Positions 13,512-22,665 of a DNA stretch of 33,951 nt are shown piece after piece. The notes under the pieces were generated by a model that was not told where the DNA came from, made no database searches, and saw nothing but the letters and a program-made list of their open reading frames with translations. Source of the stretch: Bacteroidota bacterium. GTDB taxonomy: Bacteria > Bacteroidota > Bacteroidia > Chitinophagales > Chitinophagaceae. The DNA is taken from positions 1 to 33,951 of the forward strand of contig JAFDXH010000011.1 of NCBI GenBank assembly GCA_018268075.1, read 5' to 3'. Numbering within the stretch: position 1 is the stretch's first letter; every line of letters begins with the position of its first letter. Both the position numbers and the translations under genes were made by a program.

Positions 13512-14279
13512 ATGCCATCAATTATTGCCCTGACCATATTCATATCTTTTATGCTGATCCTGCTTTTTTATTATTTAAAAAAGCCTCCTATTACTTCTCT
13601 TTTCCCGGAAAATGGAGTAAATATTTTATTAAATCATGTTTCATTTTATAGAAACCTTTCCGATAATTTAAAAATATCATTTCAGAAAAAGGTTGAAGAT
13701 TTTTTAAAATACGTAAATATTGAAGGTGTTAAAATTCAGGTTACAGACCTTGATCGCTTGTTAGTAGCAGCCAGCGCAGTTATTCCCATTTTTTATTTTG
13801 ACCACTGGAAATACAATAACCTCTCTACTGTATTATTATATCCTCATTCATTCAATCAAGAAGAATTTTTATCTGACGAGGCAGATAGAGATGTATCTGG
13901 TATGGTGGGCAATGGCCCAATGCAAAGAATAATGATATTGTCGCTTCCCCAGTTAAGAGAAGGGTTTAATATAAATGCAGGACAGTCAAATGTGGGCATT
14001 CATGAATTTGTACACTTGCTGGATAAGGAGGATGGTGATGTAGATGGGCTACCGCAAGCATTATTGGATAAAAAAAATAATCCTGAATATATGAGATTGG
14101 TTGATGAAACCATCCATGAAATTAAGAATAACAGGAGTGATATTGACGCTTATGCAATTACAAATCGTGCTGAATTTTTTGCAGTTACTTCATCCTTTTT
14201 TTTTAATGCGCCAGATGAGTTTAAAAGAAATCATGAAGCGCTATACATTTTATATAAAAAAATATACAGGTGGCCCTAA
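13512..14279 (+). CDS. mtfA: MtfA-like zinc-dependent peptidase, membrane anchored
   Basis: A 255-residue protein with an N-terminal hydrophobic segment (residues about 3-22) followed by a peptidase domain of the MtfA/M90 family. The zinc motif is His164-E-F-V-His168 (HExxH) and the likely third ligand region is NRAEFFAV with Glu221. SNVGIHEFVHLLDKEDG and DAYAITNRAEFFAV match the MtfA pattern. In E. coli MtfA binds the Mlc repressor and links to glucose uptake; here the role is unknown, since no Mlc-like gene is visible. The membrane segment is unlike cytosolic E. coli MtfA. The 3' end contains the terminator hairpin of the convergent M16 gene, with the stop codon in the loop. Confidence 0.88.
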   Translation: MPSIIALTIFISFMLILLFYYLKKPPITSLFPENGVNILLNHVSFYRNLSDNLKISFQKKVEDFLKYVNIEGVKIQVTDLDRLLVAASAVIPIFYFDHWKYNNLSTVLLYPHSFNQEEFLSDEADRDVSGMVGNGPMQRIMILSLPQLREGFNINAGQSNVGIHEFVHLLDKEDGDVDGLPQALLDKKNNPEYMRLVDETIHEIKNNRSDIDAYAITNRAEFFAVTSSFFFNAPDEFKRNHEALYILYKKIYRWP

Positions 14280-14292
14280 GAGCCACCTGTAT
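14256..14292 (-). terminator. Terminator of the M16 peptidase gene, embedded in the mtfA 3' end
   Basis: ATACAGGTGGC (14264-14274) and GCCACCTGTAT (14282-14292) form a perfect 11-bp stem with loop CCTAAGA. The T tract appears only when read on the minus strand (A run at 14256-14262), so it serves the minus-strand gene although it lies in the mtfA coding sequence. Confidence 0.85.
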
Positions 14293-14318
14293 CAATAAGA
14301 TTGAAAGTACATCCTATT

Positions 14319-17255
14319 TTAAAATCCGAATATTTCCTCCAGGCTAAGTTTCTTCACTTCACCAATTTTTTGCAGGTCTGCATCACTAATCTTTTTTTCG
14401 GAACCTACAATGCAGTATGTATAAGGCTTAGAAGCCAAGTCTGAATTGTGAAGATTTTCTATGGATTGCATAGTAATGGATGGTAATGATTCATAAATTT
14501 TCTTTCTGCTATCAACATTACTTCCCATTCTCAATTCATTCAGGTAAGAAAAAATAACTTGGTCTTTTGTCAATCGCTGAGTTTCAAGATCCTTTTTTAC
14601 TGCCTCTTTGGCCAAAGTAAATCCTTGTTCAGTTTCGGGCAATTTATTTAATAATTCATTCATACCTTTTATAGCATCATTCATTTTATCTGCCTGACTG
14701 CCTACATAGGCTACTATTGTAAATGGATTTTCCTTTTTAAAAGGTATTTGGTAGAATGCATAAGTGGAATAAGCCAAAGCTTTCGATTCCCGAATTGTTT
14801 GAAATACTACACTTCCCATGCCACCGCCAAAATAATTATTAAATACATTGATAGTAGGTACGTCCAGAAAATTATAAGGTTTTAAGTCGCGATACCAATA
14901 GATTTCGCTTTGTACCATATCGTAATCAGCAAATAAAACCGTGTTTTTATTTTGATGTTGAAAAACAAATTTCTCTGCTGAAGGATACGGCTTGAAGGTA
15001 GCAGGCATCTTATGGTTTTGCACCATGAATTTAGTGAAATTTGCAAGTGGCAAAGGCCCATAATAAATAATCGTATGTTTATATTCCAGTAGATGATGCA
15101 ATCTATCCACGAGTTCAGAGGCACTTAGTGCATTCAATTGATCATTAGTAAGGCTTGTATTGAAGGGGTTGTGTGCGCCAAATTCGGCATAGCTGATAAG
15201 GCCACGCGCTATGCTTGCTTTATTTAATTTACTATTTGCACGAGCCTTTATAAACCTGTTTTTCAAAAGTGAAAGCGCTTCTTCATTGGGTTTACAAGTG
15301 GCTAGAATGTTTTCAAATAGGCGTACCGCTTTGTCAAAATTCTCTTGCAGGCCGCTTATACTTATGGTAGTTATTTCATTTGATACACTTATGTTGTAAT
15401 TACAGGCAATATTATAAAAAGCTTTGCTTATCTGCTCTGCTGTTAATTTATCTGTGTTTAAAAATTGCAAATATTCGGCAGCATATTGAAGTTTCCTATC
15501 ACTCCATAGTCCCATATCAAACTTGTAGTACAAATTGAATAGTTCATTTTCTTTGTTTTGAACATATAGTACCTCTGCTTTGCCGGCCTTTGATTTTTGA
15601 ATAGCCTTCTGGTAGTCTATCCATTGAGGTTTTATAGCGCTTTCCGGCATGGCAATTATTTTCTGTACAAAGGCTGATGCTTTACCTGCATTGGTCTCTA
15701 TAGGTGTAATGGCAGGTTTTTCTACCTTTACTACATTTTTATCCACCCCTTTCCTTTTATAAACCAATACATAATTTTCGCCGAAATATTTGTTGGCAAT
15801 TTCTATTATTTGCTGCTTAGTAAGATGACTCATTTGATCAAGTGTGCTTACATCATCATCCCATTTTTCGCCGCGATTTTTTATGAAAGCGTCCATTAGA
15901 TTTTTTAGGCGGACATTATTATTATCATTGCTCCTCAGTTGGGCAAGCTTGTAATTTGCAATTATTGCTTTTAACAATGATTCATCAAATTGCCCTTTTT
16001 TTATTTTATCTATTTGAGCTAAAAGTATTGGCTTAAGTTCTTCCAGCGTTTGCCCTTCCTTGGGCATGGCATAAAGTATAAAAACTCCGTAATCCTTATT
16101 TTGGTTTAATCCTGCTCCGGATCCTTGCACTTTTTGACTTTTATTGAGGTCAATATCCATTAACCCTGCCGAACCATTTGAAAGTAAACTGGAAATAACA
16201 TCTAACACTAAAGCATCATGCGTATTCGCAGCAGGCGTTCTGTATGCAATGCGGATATTTTCAGCACTTGGACCAAACACTTCTGTTTCAGTCACTGAGG
16301 TTAAAGGTTTTTCAGGTGCCGGGTTGTAAAGCTCTACAGGCTTTTCCTTCATATAAGAAAAATTCGCATCAATTTTTTTTATGAGTTGATCAGGATTAAA
16401 ATCGCCAGACATGATGATGGCCATATTATTGGGCACATAATATTTATTGTAATATGCTTGAATAGCCTTTATAGATGGATTTTTTAAATTCTCAATAGTA
16501 CCTATGGTTGTTTGTTGCCCATAGTTATGTGTTGGGAATAAATAGTACATCATTTTTTCCTGCACCTTAGATCCGTCATTATCCAACGATCTGTTTTTTT
16601 CTTCATATACAGCCTCCAGTTCAGTATGAAAGATTCTTAATACAGGATTGCGAAAGCGCTCGGCTTCTATCAATAAAAACTTATCCATCATATTCGATGG
16701 AATGTCTTCTTGATATACTGTTTCTTCATACCATGTGTGTGCGTTGGTACCCTGCGATCCAATATTCGCCATCATTTTATCATACTCATTGGCGATCGAA
16801 TATTTGGAAGCTTCTCCCGAAATACGATCTATCTCATGATAAGTTTTTTTTCTCACCTCAGGATCTGTTTCCTTATCATATACTTCGTAAAGGTCTGTGA
16901 TACTGTCCAGGTAAGGTTTTTCTTTGGCATAATCAAGAGTACCGAATTTGTCAGTGCCTTTGAAAAGTAAATGCTCCAGATAATGAGCAAGCCCTGTATG
17001 CGAGCGAGGATCTGTATTGCTACCAGCGCGAACAGCTATATTTACTGCAATGCGGGGTTCTTTATGATTTTCAGTGAGAATAACCGACAGCCCGTTTTTC
17101 AATGTATAAAAACGCGCTTTAATAGGATCATTTGCTACATACTTATAGGTGTAGCCGTTGGATGTAGCTTGTTTCCATTCATATTTTTTTTGTGCAGATG
17201 TAGAAAGTGTACCTGCCACTAAAAGAAAAGCAAGAATTAAGAAATGTGGTTTCAT
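14319..17255 (-). CDS. Exported M16 family zinc peptidase (two-domain, pitrilysin type)
   Basis: A 978-residue secreted peptidase (signal peptide to about SAQ22) of the M16/insulinase family. The inverted zinc motif is His91-Y-L-Glu94-His95 (HxxEH) in GLAHYLEHLLFKGT, and the third ligand is in the downstream FHTELEAVYEEKNR segment. The second half is a degenerate inactive partner domain (NYFGGGMGSVVFQTIRES, the usual R/Y substrate-holding region), so the protein is a complete clam-shell unit. It probably degrades peptides in the periplasm. It lies 55 bases downstream of the DsbD-like gene on the same strand and may be in the same transcript. The gene ends at a strong terminator. An unusually long stretch of A/T-rich, Lys-rich sequence reflects the general base composition. 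Confidence 0.93.
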   Translation of the reverse strand: MKPHFLILAFLLVAGTLSTSAQKKYEWKQATSNGYTYKYVANDPIKARFYTLKNGLSVILTENHKEPRIAVNIAVRAGSNTDPRSHTGLAHYLEHLLFKGTDKFGTLDYAKEKPYLDSITDLYEVYDKETDPEVRKKTYHEIDRISGEASKYSIANEYDKMMANIGSQGTNAHTWYEETVYQEDIPSNMMDKFLLIEAERFRNPVLRIFHTELEAVYEEKNRSLDNDGSKVQEKMMYYLFPTHNYGQQTTIGTIENLKNPSIKAIQAYYNKYYVPNNMAIIMSGDFNPDQLIKKIDANFSYMKEKPVELYNPAPEKPLTSVTETEVFGPSAENIRIAYRTPAANTHDALVLDVISSLLSNGSAGLMDIDLNKSQKVQGSGAGLNQNKDYGVFILYAMPKEGQTLEELKPILLAQIDKIKKGQFDESLLKAIIANYKLAQLRSNDNNNVRLKNLMDAFIKNRGEKWDDDVSTLDQMSHLTKQQIIEIANKYFGENYVLVYKRKGVDKNVVKVEKPAITPIETNAGKASAFVQKIIAMPESAIKPQWIDYQKAIQKSKAGKAEVLYVQNKENELFNLYYKFDMGLWSDRKLQYAAEYLQFLNTDKLTAEQISKAFYNIACNYNISVSNEITTISISGLQENFDKAVRLFENILATCKPNEEALSLLKNRFIKARANSKLNKASIARGLISYAEFGAHNPFNTSLTNDQLNALSASELVDRLHHLLEYKHTIIYYGPLPLANFTKFMVQNHKMPATFKPYPSAEKFVFQHQNKNTVLFADYDMVQSEIYWYRDLKPYNFLDVPTINVFNNYFGGGMGSVVFQTIRESKALAYSTYAFYQIPFKKENPFTIVAYVGSQADKMNDAIKGMNELLNKLPETEQGFTLAKEAVKKDLETQRLTKDQVIFSYLNELRMGSNVDSRKKIYESLPSITMQSIENLHNSDLASKPYTYCIVGSEKKISDADLQKIGEVKKLSLEEIFGF

Positions 17256-17310
17256 GATATTTTATTTCTATAAGATTACGATTGTTATTAACTGTGCTAT
17301 GTTTTAAAAA

Positions 17311-19365
17311 TTATTCAACTTTTTTATAACGTGCCACTACACTATCCAGTAGTGCTTTAAACTTCCCTACATTAGAATCGTACCCATACCCTTCCGGCTC
17401 GAGGCGTTTTTCATTTGCATCAAGGAAAAAATAAAAGGGTTGCGTGTTCGCATTATATTTTGAAATCTGAAGATCTGCATTTTTATCACCCAGGTTGGTA
17501 ATTTTTTCTTTTAACACCTGAGAAAAATATTGTTCTGATGGCTGCAAATCCACATTTTTTTTCACATCCACATACAGAGAAACGATTACAAAATTTTCTT
17601 TTAATCTTTTCATTACTTCAGGGTCGCTCCATACCTCGCCTTCCATAGCACGGCAGTTCACACAGTTAATACCAGTAAAGTCCAGCATTAGAGGCCGTTT
17701 TACTTTTCTGGCTACTGCCAGTGCCTCGTCGTAATCAAAGTAAGTAATCATGCCAAAACGCTTTACCACATCCGGTTCGTAAACTTTCATCCTATCATAA
17801 AATTTTACAGGCTCTGGTAATTCATTTATTGCTGCATTTTCATGGGTATTATTTGAATTTTTATTTCCCGAAACGACTGTAGATGTAAAGTCTTGAGTAC
17901 CCATAGGCGGTAAAAAAGCACTGATACTTTTCAGTGGCGCCCCCCACATACCGGGTACCATATATAATGCAAATGCAAAAGAAGTGATGGCCAGAAATAA
18001 TCTTGGGATGCTGATATAGGGAATTTCAAAATCATTTTTGGGTAACTCATCATCGTGATGAAATTTCAATTTGCCCAACAGATAAAAACCTAATAAAATA
18101 AAGATCACTATCCAAAGGCAAAGGAAAACTTCGCGATCCATTATACGCCAGCCTTTGGCAAGGTCTGCATTGGATAAGAATTTTAATGCAAGTGCCAGCT
18201 CAAGAAATCCTAACGTAACTTTTACTGCATTGAGCCACCCCCCTGCCTTTCCGAGCATATTCATTTTGCCAGGGAAAAAGGCAAAAAATGCAAATGGAAG
18301 TGCAAGTGCTAAAGAAAAACCAAACATGCCAACGAGGGGGCCATAGTAGCTACCCCGTGCAGCGATCACTAATAAATTTCCGATGATGGGGCCTGTGCAC
18401 GAAAAAGAAACTACTACTAAAGTAAGCGCCATAAAAAATATGCCAGCAAAGCTGGTCATGCCTGCTTTACTATCTGCTACATTGCCCCAAGAACTGGGCA
18501 ACCCAATTTCAAAAGCTCCTAAAAATGAAATTCCAAAAATCAGGAATAACAGAAAAAATATGATGTTGGCAATCCAATTGGTAGCAAGCGCATTTAGTGC
18601 AGTAGGTCCAAAGATAACTGTGATTAAAAAGCCTAAAATTGTAAATATTAATATGATGGAGGTAGAATAATAGAAAGCATTTTTGATGCCTTCAGATTTT
18701 GTTTTACTGCGTTTGGTGAAAAAACTCACCGTAACAGGAATCATTGAATATACACATGGTGTAATAAGAGCCAGCAACCCACCGGCAAATGCTGTGGCAA
18801 ATATCCACCACAACGATTTGGTAGCCACAGTACCGCCTTCTGCAATAAGAGGCGTGGATGCATCTTTTACGGTAGTATCATTATTCTTGTCAGGCAAAAT
18901 ATAGGTTTCAAAATCTCTTTCTTTTGATGGGTATTCGCTTCCCTGCTGAAATGCATAAATAATTTTTCCGGAAACTTTGAAGCTATCTGTAGGAAGGGCT
19001 TTGAAGTTTTGAACCCAAAAAATGGAGTCCTTTGAATAGGTAACAGTAGCGCCCAGGCTTTCGTTCTTTTCGGTAAGCAGCGAATCTTTCTGTTCAGTTT
19101 TTCCGGAAAGATGAGAGGTCAATGAAGTATCAAATTCTACTGTTGAATATAATACATCATCCGGTGTTTTCTGAAGTGCAAAAACTTTTACATCTTTTGC
19201 TATCTTACCCTTAATAAGAAAAGATACAGTACTATCATTAATACGGTGCGTTTCAAATTTAAAATTGACCGTGCTCGAGTCCTGCGAAAATGCTTGAGTA
19301 GTGCTGAAAAGTAAAACTACAATTGCCCAAAAGGCAGTTTTGTAAGGCTTGGTAAATATTTTCAT
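17311..19365 (-). CDS. dsbD: DsbD-type protein-disulfide reductase (beta and gamma domains, Cys-less N-terminal domain)
   Basis: A 684-residue inner-membrane protein that moves electrons from cytoplasmic thioredoxin to the periplasm. Order: signal peptide (to about SQ28), a periplasmic domain (30-185) without any cysteine, a multi-span CcdA-like core from about 188 with the redox pair Cys204 (ITPCVYSMIP) and Cys323 (SCTGPIIG), and a C-terminal thioredoxin-like domain with Cys568-V-N-Cys571 in FTGINCVNCRAMEGE. The N-terminal domain takes the place of DsbD-alpha but cannot carry its disulfide. That function is probably supplied by the next gene upstream (19382-19843), which has a Cys pair. A 16-base gap and same strand indicate one operon. 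A family role in cytochrome c maturation or disulfide isomerisation is inferred. Confidence 0.93.
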   Translation of the reverse strand: MKIFTKPYKTAFWAIVVLLFSTTQAFSQDSSTVNFKFETHRINDSTVSFLIKGKIAKDVKVFALQKTPDDVLYSTVEFDTSLTSHLSGKTEQKDSLLTEKNESLGATVTYSKDSIFWVQNFKALPTDSFKVSGKIIYAFQQGSEYPSKERDFETYILPDKNNDTTVKDASTPLIAEGGTVATKSLWWIFATAFAGGLLALITPCVYSMIPVTVSFFTKRSKTKSEGIKNAFYYSTSIILIFTILGFLITVIFGPTALNALATNWIANIIFFLLFLIFGISFLGAFEIGLPSSWGNVADSKAGMTSFAGIFFMALTLVVVSFSCTGPIIGNLLVIAARGSYYGPLVGMFGFSLALALPFAFFAFFPGKMNMLGKAGGWLNAVKVTLGFLELALALKFLSNADLAKGWRIMDREVFLCLWIVIFILLGFYLLGKLKFHHDDELPKNDFEIPYISIPRLFLAITSFAFALYMVPGMWGAPLKSISAFLPPMGTQDFTSTVVSGNKNSNNTHENAAINELPEPVKFYDRMKVYEPDVVKRFGMITYFDYDEALAVARKVKRPLMLDFTGINCVNCRAMEGEVWSDPEVMKRLKENFVIVSLYVDVKKNVDLQPSEQYFSQVLKEKITNLGDKNADLQISKYNANTQPFYFFLDANEKRLEPEGYGYDSNVGKFKALLDSVVARYKKVE

Positions 19366-19381
19366 CCGCGAAATTTATAAT

Positions 19382-19843
19382 CTATTTTAATGCTACTGTG
19401 AATTTTTTTGTAGTTGGAGGAAGGCATTGCTTATCATTGCACACCATAAATTCTACAGCAACTGCAACATTTGTTTTTACATTGGCCTTGAGTTTTACTA
19501 CTTGTACAAAATCAACTTTATCAGAAAATTGTTTTACATCTACGCCAAAGAGTGGTTCAAATCTCTTTTCTAATTTACCTGTTTCCTTAGGTATGCCATC
19601 ACTGGTTACCAATGGGTTTTTTGTAAAGGTGATTGCAGTAGGAACTGGGCCTCCAGCAGGTGTAGTTTGAGAATAAATATGCCAGCCATCTTTAATATCG
19701 GCCGTTAAATGAATTTCATAAGTTTTATCTCCAATTTTTTTTGCAGAAGCAGTCCAATCTACCGGATTAGATACTATTTGTGCAAAAAGCAAAGAGCCAC
19801 AAAACATAAAAGTGAGTGCCAGTAATATTTTTTTCATTTTCAA
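19382..19843 (-). CDS. Secreted DsbD-alpha-like domain protein with Cys pair
   Basis: A 153-residue exported protein (signal peptide ending at about LFAQ22) with the immunoglobulin-like fold of the N-terminal domain of DsbD. Visible features are WTASAKKIGDKTYEIHLTAD, the GWHIYSQTTPAGGPVPTAIT loop, and Cys135-NDKQ-Cys140-LPP near the C terminus, the counterpart of the E. coli DsbD-alpha Cys103/Cys109 pair. It is probably the free periplasmic electron acceptor of the membrane DsbD encoded 16 bases downstream. It is the first gene of that operon. Its ATG at 19843 is followed by another Met codon two residues later. Confidence 0.9.
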   Translation of the reverse strand: MKMKKILLALTFMFCGSLLFAQIVSNPVDWTASAKKIGDKTYEIHLTADIKDGWHIYSQTTPAGGPVPTAITFTKNPLVTSDGIPKETGKLEKRFEPLFGVDVKQFSDKVDFVQVVKLKANVKTNVAVAVEFMVCNDKQCLPPTTKKFTVALK

Positions 19844-19994
19844 AATGTTTTAAAAAAAAGTGATTATTATTGATGCAAAGTAATAAAAAATGAACGGTCA
19901 TAGTTTATAAACAAATCAATTCAAGTTAATAATAACCTAATTTATACCAATGGTTTTTCTTGCTATTTCAAAATGAGCGGTGGTATATATTAAT

Positions 19995-20024
19995 AAAAAG
20001 AGGTAGCTAAATCTGCTACCCCTC
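19995..20024 (-). terminator. Terminator of the C-terminal processing protease gene
   Basis: On the minus strand GAGGGGTAGC, loop AGATTTA, GCTACCTC and then TTTTT. The stem pairs GAGGTAGC (20000-20007, plus strand) with 20015-20024, with bulged C residues. Confidence 0.75.
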
Positions 20025-20047
20025 ATTATTAAAGTTTATTGAATGCT

Positions 20048-22225
20048 CTATTGCACTGGAGTTAGTTGTTTGTTTTGGGCAACCAATGCCTCCCCTATTA
20101 TCTGATCTACAATCTTTACTGTTTCATCTACATATATATCACTTCCAATGCTCTTTAAAAAAGATTTTTGATCTGAAATCTTTGCAGTGTCGCTGCCTAA
20201 TGCTGCCATATCTGAAGGGATACTTACTACAGGTAATGGCTTAGCCAGTTTAGAATATTCTTCTAATTTTTTTGAAAGGGTTTTAATGCTCTCCTGTTGT
20301 GCCTTATATTTTTCTATATTTAAAGGCAATGGTTGATCTTTAAACTGATCCAGTTTATTTACAATCTCTTTGATTCCTTTAAAATTTGAATTTTCACCTA
20401 CGCTTATTTTAGCTGCATTTACTATAGGCGCATAACTATAACCCGGGTTCCATAAAGTATATTTCGCTCTCGGTATTGTATCAAAGGGTAAGGCATCTGC
20501 ATTATCCTTTTCCCTGAATTTAGCATTTTCCATTCTGTCAGGTATAATGATGTCTGATACTACTCCCTTTTTCTGAGTAGCGCCTCCGTTGATCCGGTAA
20601 TATTTTCTAAAAGTAAGTTTGATATCTCCCAGTCCTTCGGCAGGGCGACTAAATAAACTGTTCTCTGCCTGCGGATCAAGAGGAATACTTCTTTGTACGG
20701 TACCTTTTCCATAAGTGCTGCTACTGCCAATAATAATGCCTCTGTGGTAATCCTGTATTGCTGCAGCAAATATTTCTGAAGCTGAGGCGCTTAGCTCATC
20801 TACCATTACTGCTAAAGGCCCTGTATAGATTACTCCCTCAGTTCTATTTTCAAGGACATTGGCTTTTTCATCCCTACCTTTTACTTGCACTACTGGGCCA
20901 TTTTTTACAAACAAGCCTAACATATCCACAACATCCGAAAGAGAGCCGCCTGGATTGCCTCGCAGATCAATTACAATACCTTGTACATCCTGCGCTTTTA
21001 ATTTTTTTACTTCTTCAGCCATATCAGTAGCAGACCTTCTGCCATTAGGGTCATTGAAGTCAGCATAAAATTCTGGCAATCTGATATAGCCTACTTTGTG
21101 CGTCCCGGTTATGATTGCACTTTTTGCATAAGTATCTTCAAGAGTTATTTTATCGCGCAATAGCGAAACAACCTTAATAGAGCCATCTACCTTTTTAATG
21201 GTTAGCCTTACTTCAGAGCCCTGCTTTTCGCCTCTTATTAATTTTACTGCGTCTTCAAGCGCCCATCCTGTAATATCTACTGGCACTGCATTCCCCTGCC
21301 CTATTTTTATGATTTCATCTTCAGGTTTTATTTCTCCTGATTTCCATGCAGGCATACCTGTAATAAGGCTGGCTACTTTTATTTTTCCATCCACTGGTTT
21401 CAACTGTGCGCCAATTCCATAAAAAGTACCACTAAGTTGCTCATCAAATGATCGCTTATCTACAGGTGCAAAATAGGTAGTGTGTGGATCCATTATGCCT
21501 GTGATGGAATTTGCAAAAGTGCTGAACAGGCCATCAGTGGTATTGTGATTTTTAAAAGATTTTAAAAAGCGTTGTAATTGCTTTGTTACTGTTGTTACAG
21601 CACTTTGAAGCAACACAGAATCCGGCTTGTAAGCAGAATCTTTATCCCTTTTCTGACGCGCCTCCTGTAAGTCCACATATTGTGCCAGCACCAGCGATTT
21701 TAATCTTTTGCGTGAATATTCTTGCATTTCGGCTTCTGTAGTTGGGTATTCTCTCTTATCGGGGTCAGTTATAAGGGCTTCATTTTTATTAAATTCAAAG
21801 GGCATTTTCATCAGCTTGTCGTATAAAACTTCCTGTTCATCTACTCTTTGCCTGAATACATTGATTACGGCAAAGAAAGACTCGAGTGGAGCGCCATGAA
21901 TTTCATCATCAATTCTATTTTGATATTTATCGAATAGGGTAATGTCCTTTTTGTAAAATATAGATTTATCAGGATCGAGTGCTTCTATAAATTTTTTCAT
22001 AGCTTCTCTGCTGAACTTATCATCAATTTTTTTGGGGCTATAATGGCCTTGCTCCAAAACAATTCCTATATTTTTTAAAATACGCTCATATTTCCCTTTG
22101 GGGTCATCATTGCTCTTGTCGCTACGCCCCATTACCCCATATCCTACAAAAAGGCCACAAAGAATTAAAATAATTAATACCGGAAGAAATCTTTTGCTCA
22201 TAATAAAATTGATTAGTGAATTCAT
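20048..22225 (-). CDS. prc: Carboxy-terminal processing peptidase, Prc/Tsp type (S41A)
   Basis: A 725-residue, membrane-anchored periplasmic protease that degrades proteins from their C-terminal end. An N-terminal hydrophobic anchor (about residues 13-32), a long lid region, a PDZ domain (about 255-350, FYGIGAQLKPVDG, IKPEDEIIKIGQG), and the catalytic core DLRGNPGGSLSDVV. The Ser/Lys dyad is Ser481 in ELSASASEIF and Lys507 in YGKGTVQ; Asp492 in AAIQDYHRG is the conserved acidic residue. Compared with E. coli Tsp the Ser-Lys spacing is one residue longer. A C-terminal DUF3340-like tail is present. A start at 22225 or eight codons later (MSKRF) cannot be separated. Substrates are probably envelope proteins; the nearby lipoproteins and barrels are candidates only by position. 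Confidence 0.94.
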   Translation of the reverse strand: MNSLINFIMSKRFLPVLIILILCGLFVGYGVMGRSDKSNDDPKGKYERILKNIGIVLEQGHYSPKKIDDKFSREAMKKFIEALDPDKSIFYKKDITLFDKYQNRIDDEIHGAPLESFFAVINVFRQRVDEQEVLYDKLMKMPFEFNKNEALITDPDKREYPTTEAEMQEYSRKRLKSLVLAQYVDLQEARQKRDKDSAYKPDSVLLQSAVTTVTKQLQRFLKSFKNHNTTDGLFSTFANSITGIMDPHTTYFAPVDKRSFDEQLSGTFYGIGAQLKPVDGKIKVASLITGMPAWKSGEIKPEDEIIKIGQGNAVPVDITGWALEDAVKLIRGEKQGSEVRLTIKKVDGSIKVVSLLRDKITLEDTYAKSAIITGTHKVGYIRLPEFYADFNDPNGRRSATDMAEEVKKLKAQDVQGIVIDLRGNPGGSLSDVVDMLGLFVKNGPVVQVKGRDEKANVLENRTEGVIYTGPLAVMVDELSASASEIFAAAIQDYHRGIIIGSSSTYGKGTVQRSIPLDPQAENSLFSRPAEGLGDIKLTFRKYYRINGGATQKKGVVSDIIIPDRMENAKFREKDNADALPFDTIPRAKYTLWNPGYSYAPIVNAAKISVGENSNFKGIKEIVNKLDQFKDQPLPLNIEKYKAQQESIKTLSKKLEEYSKLAKPLPVVSIPSDMAALGSDTAKISDQKSFLKSIGSDIYVDETVKIVDQIIGEALVAQNKQLTPVQ

Positions 22226-22361
22226 TAAGTAAAATTAGAAGAAATTGAATTTTTACTAAAAGTAGGTTTTTGAATTAACAAAGGTTTGGTAAAATATATA
22301 AACGGGCTAAATTCATCTAAATTATAATACCCTGGATTATTTTTAAATAACTCAAATGATT

Positions 22362-22390
22362 TAAAAACCAAAGCCACCGCGAGGGTGGCT
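22362..22390 (-). terminator. Terminator downstream of tRNA-His
   Basis: AGCCACC (22372-22378) pairs with GGTGGCT (22384-22390). Read on the minus strand it ends in TTTGGTTTTT. It starts 5 bases after the tRNA CCA end. Confidence 0.88.
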
Positions 22391-22394
22391 ATTT

Positions 22395-22472
22395 TGGGGT
22401 GGATGATGGGGCTCGAACCCACGACCCTCAGAATCACAATCTGATGCTCTAACCAACTGAGCTACAACCACC
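22395..22472 (-). tRNA. tRNA-His (anticodon GUG), CCA encoded
   Basis: On the minus strand the sequence starts GGTGGTTGTAGCTCAGTTGG and ends CATCCAC-C-CCA. The anticodon stem TCAGA/TCTGA holds the loop TTGTGAT with anticodon GTG (His). The T arm has GGTTCGAGCC. The extra 5' G (G-1, opposite C73) typical of tRNA-His is encoded and CCA is genome-encoded. One T-T mismatch is visible in the acceptor stem (GTGGTTG against CATCCAC). It has its own terminator. Confidence 0.95.
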
Positions 22473-22665
22473 AATTAAGGGAGGCAAAAATATATAAAAA
22501 TTCCAAACTGAAAACTATTATTTAAAGGCGGTGTACACATTCATTCTCAAACCTTTAAAAAATATTGATAATTTCTAACCGCTTGCTAATATTAAAATAC
22601 CATTCATACACTTTTAAAAAAAACTTATAAATAATAGAAATGAGATTTGCGAAAATTTTAAAAGA

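Noticed and set aside
22225-22437. Minus-strand 70-residue open frame overlapping the tRNA-His region
   Set aside because: The frame runs through the tRNA (its N-terminal codons are the anticodon and T-arm region) and through the tRNA terminator; it has no protein-like features.
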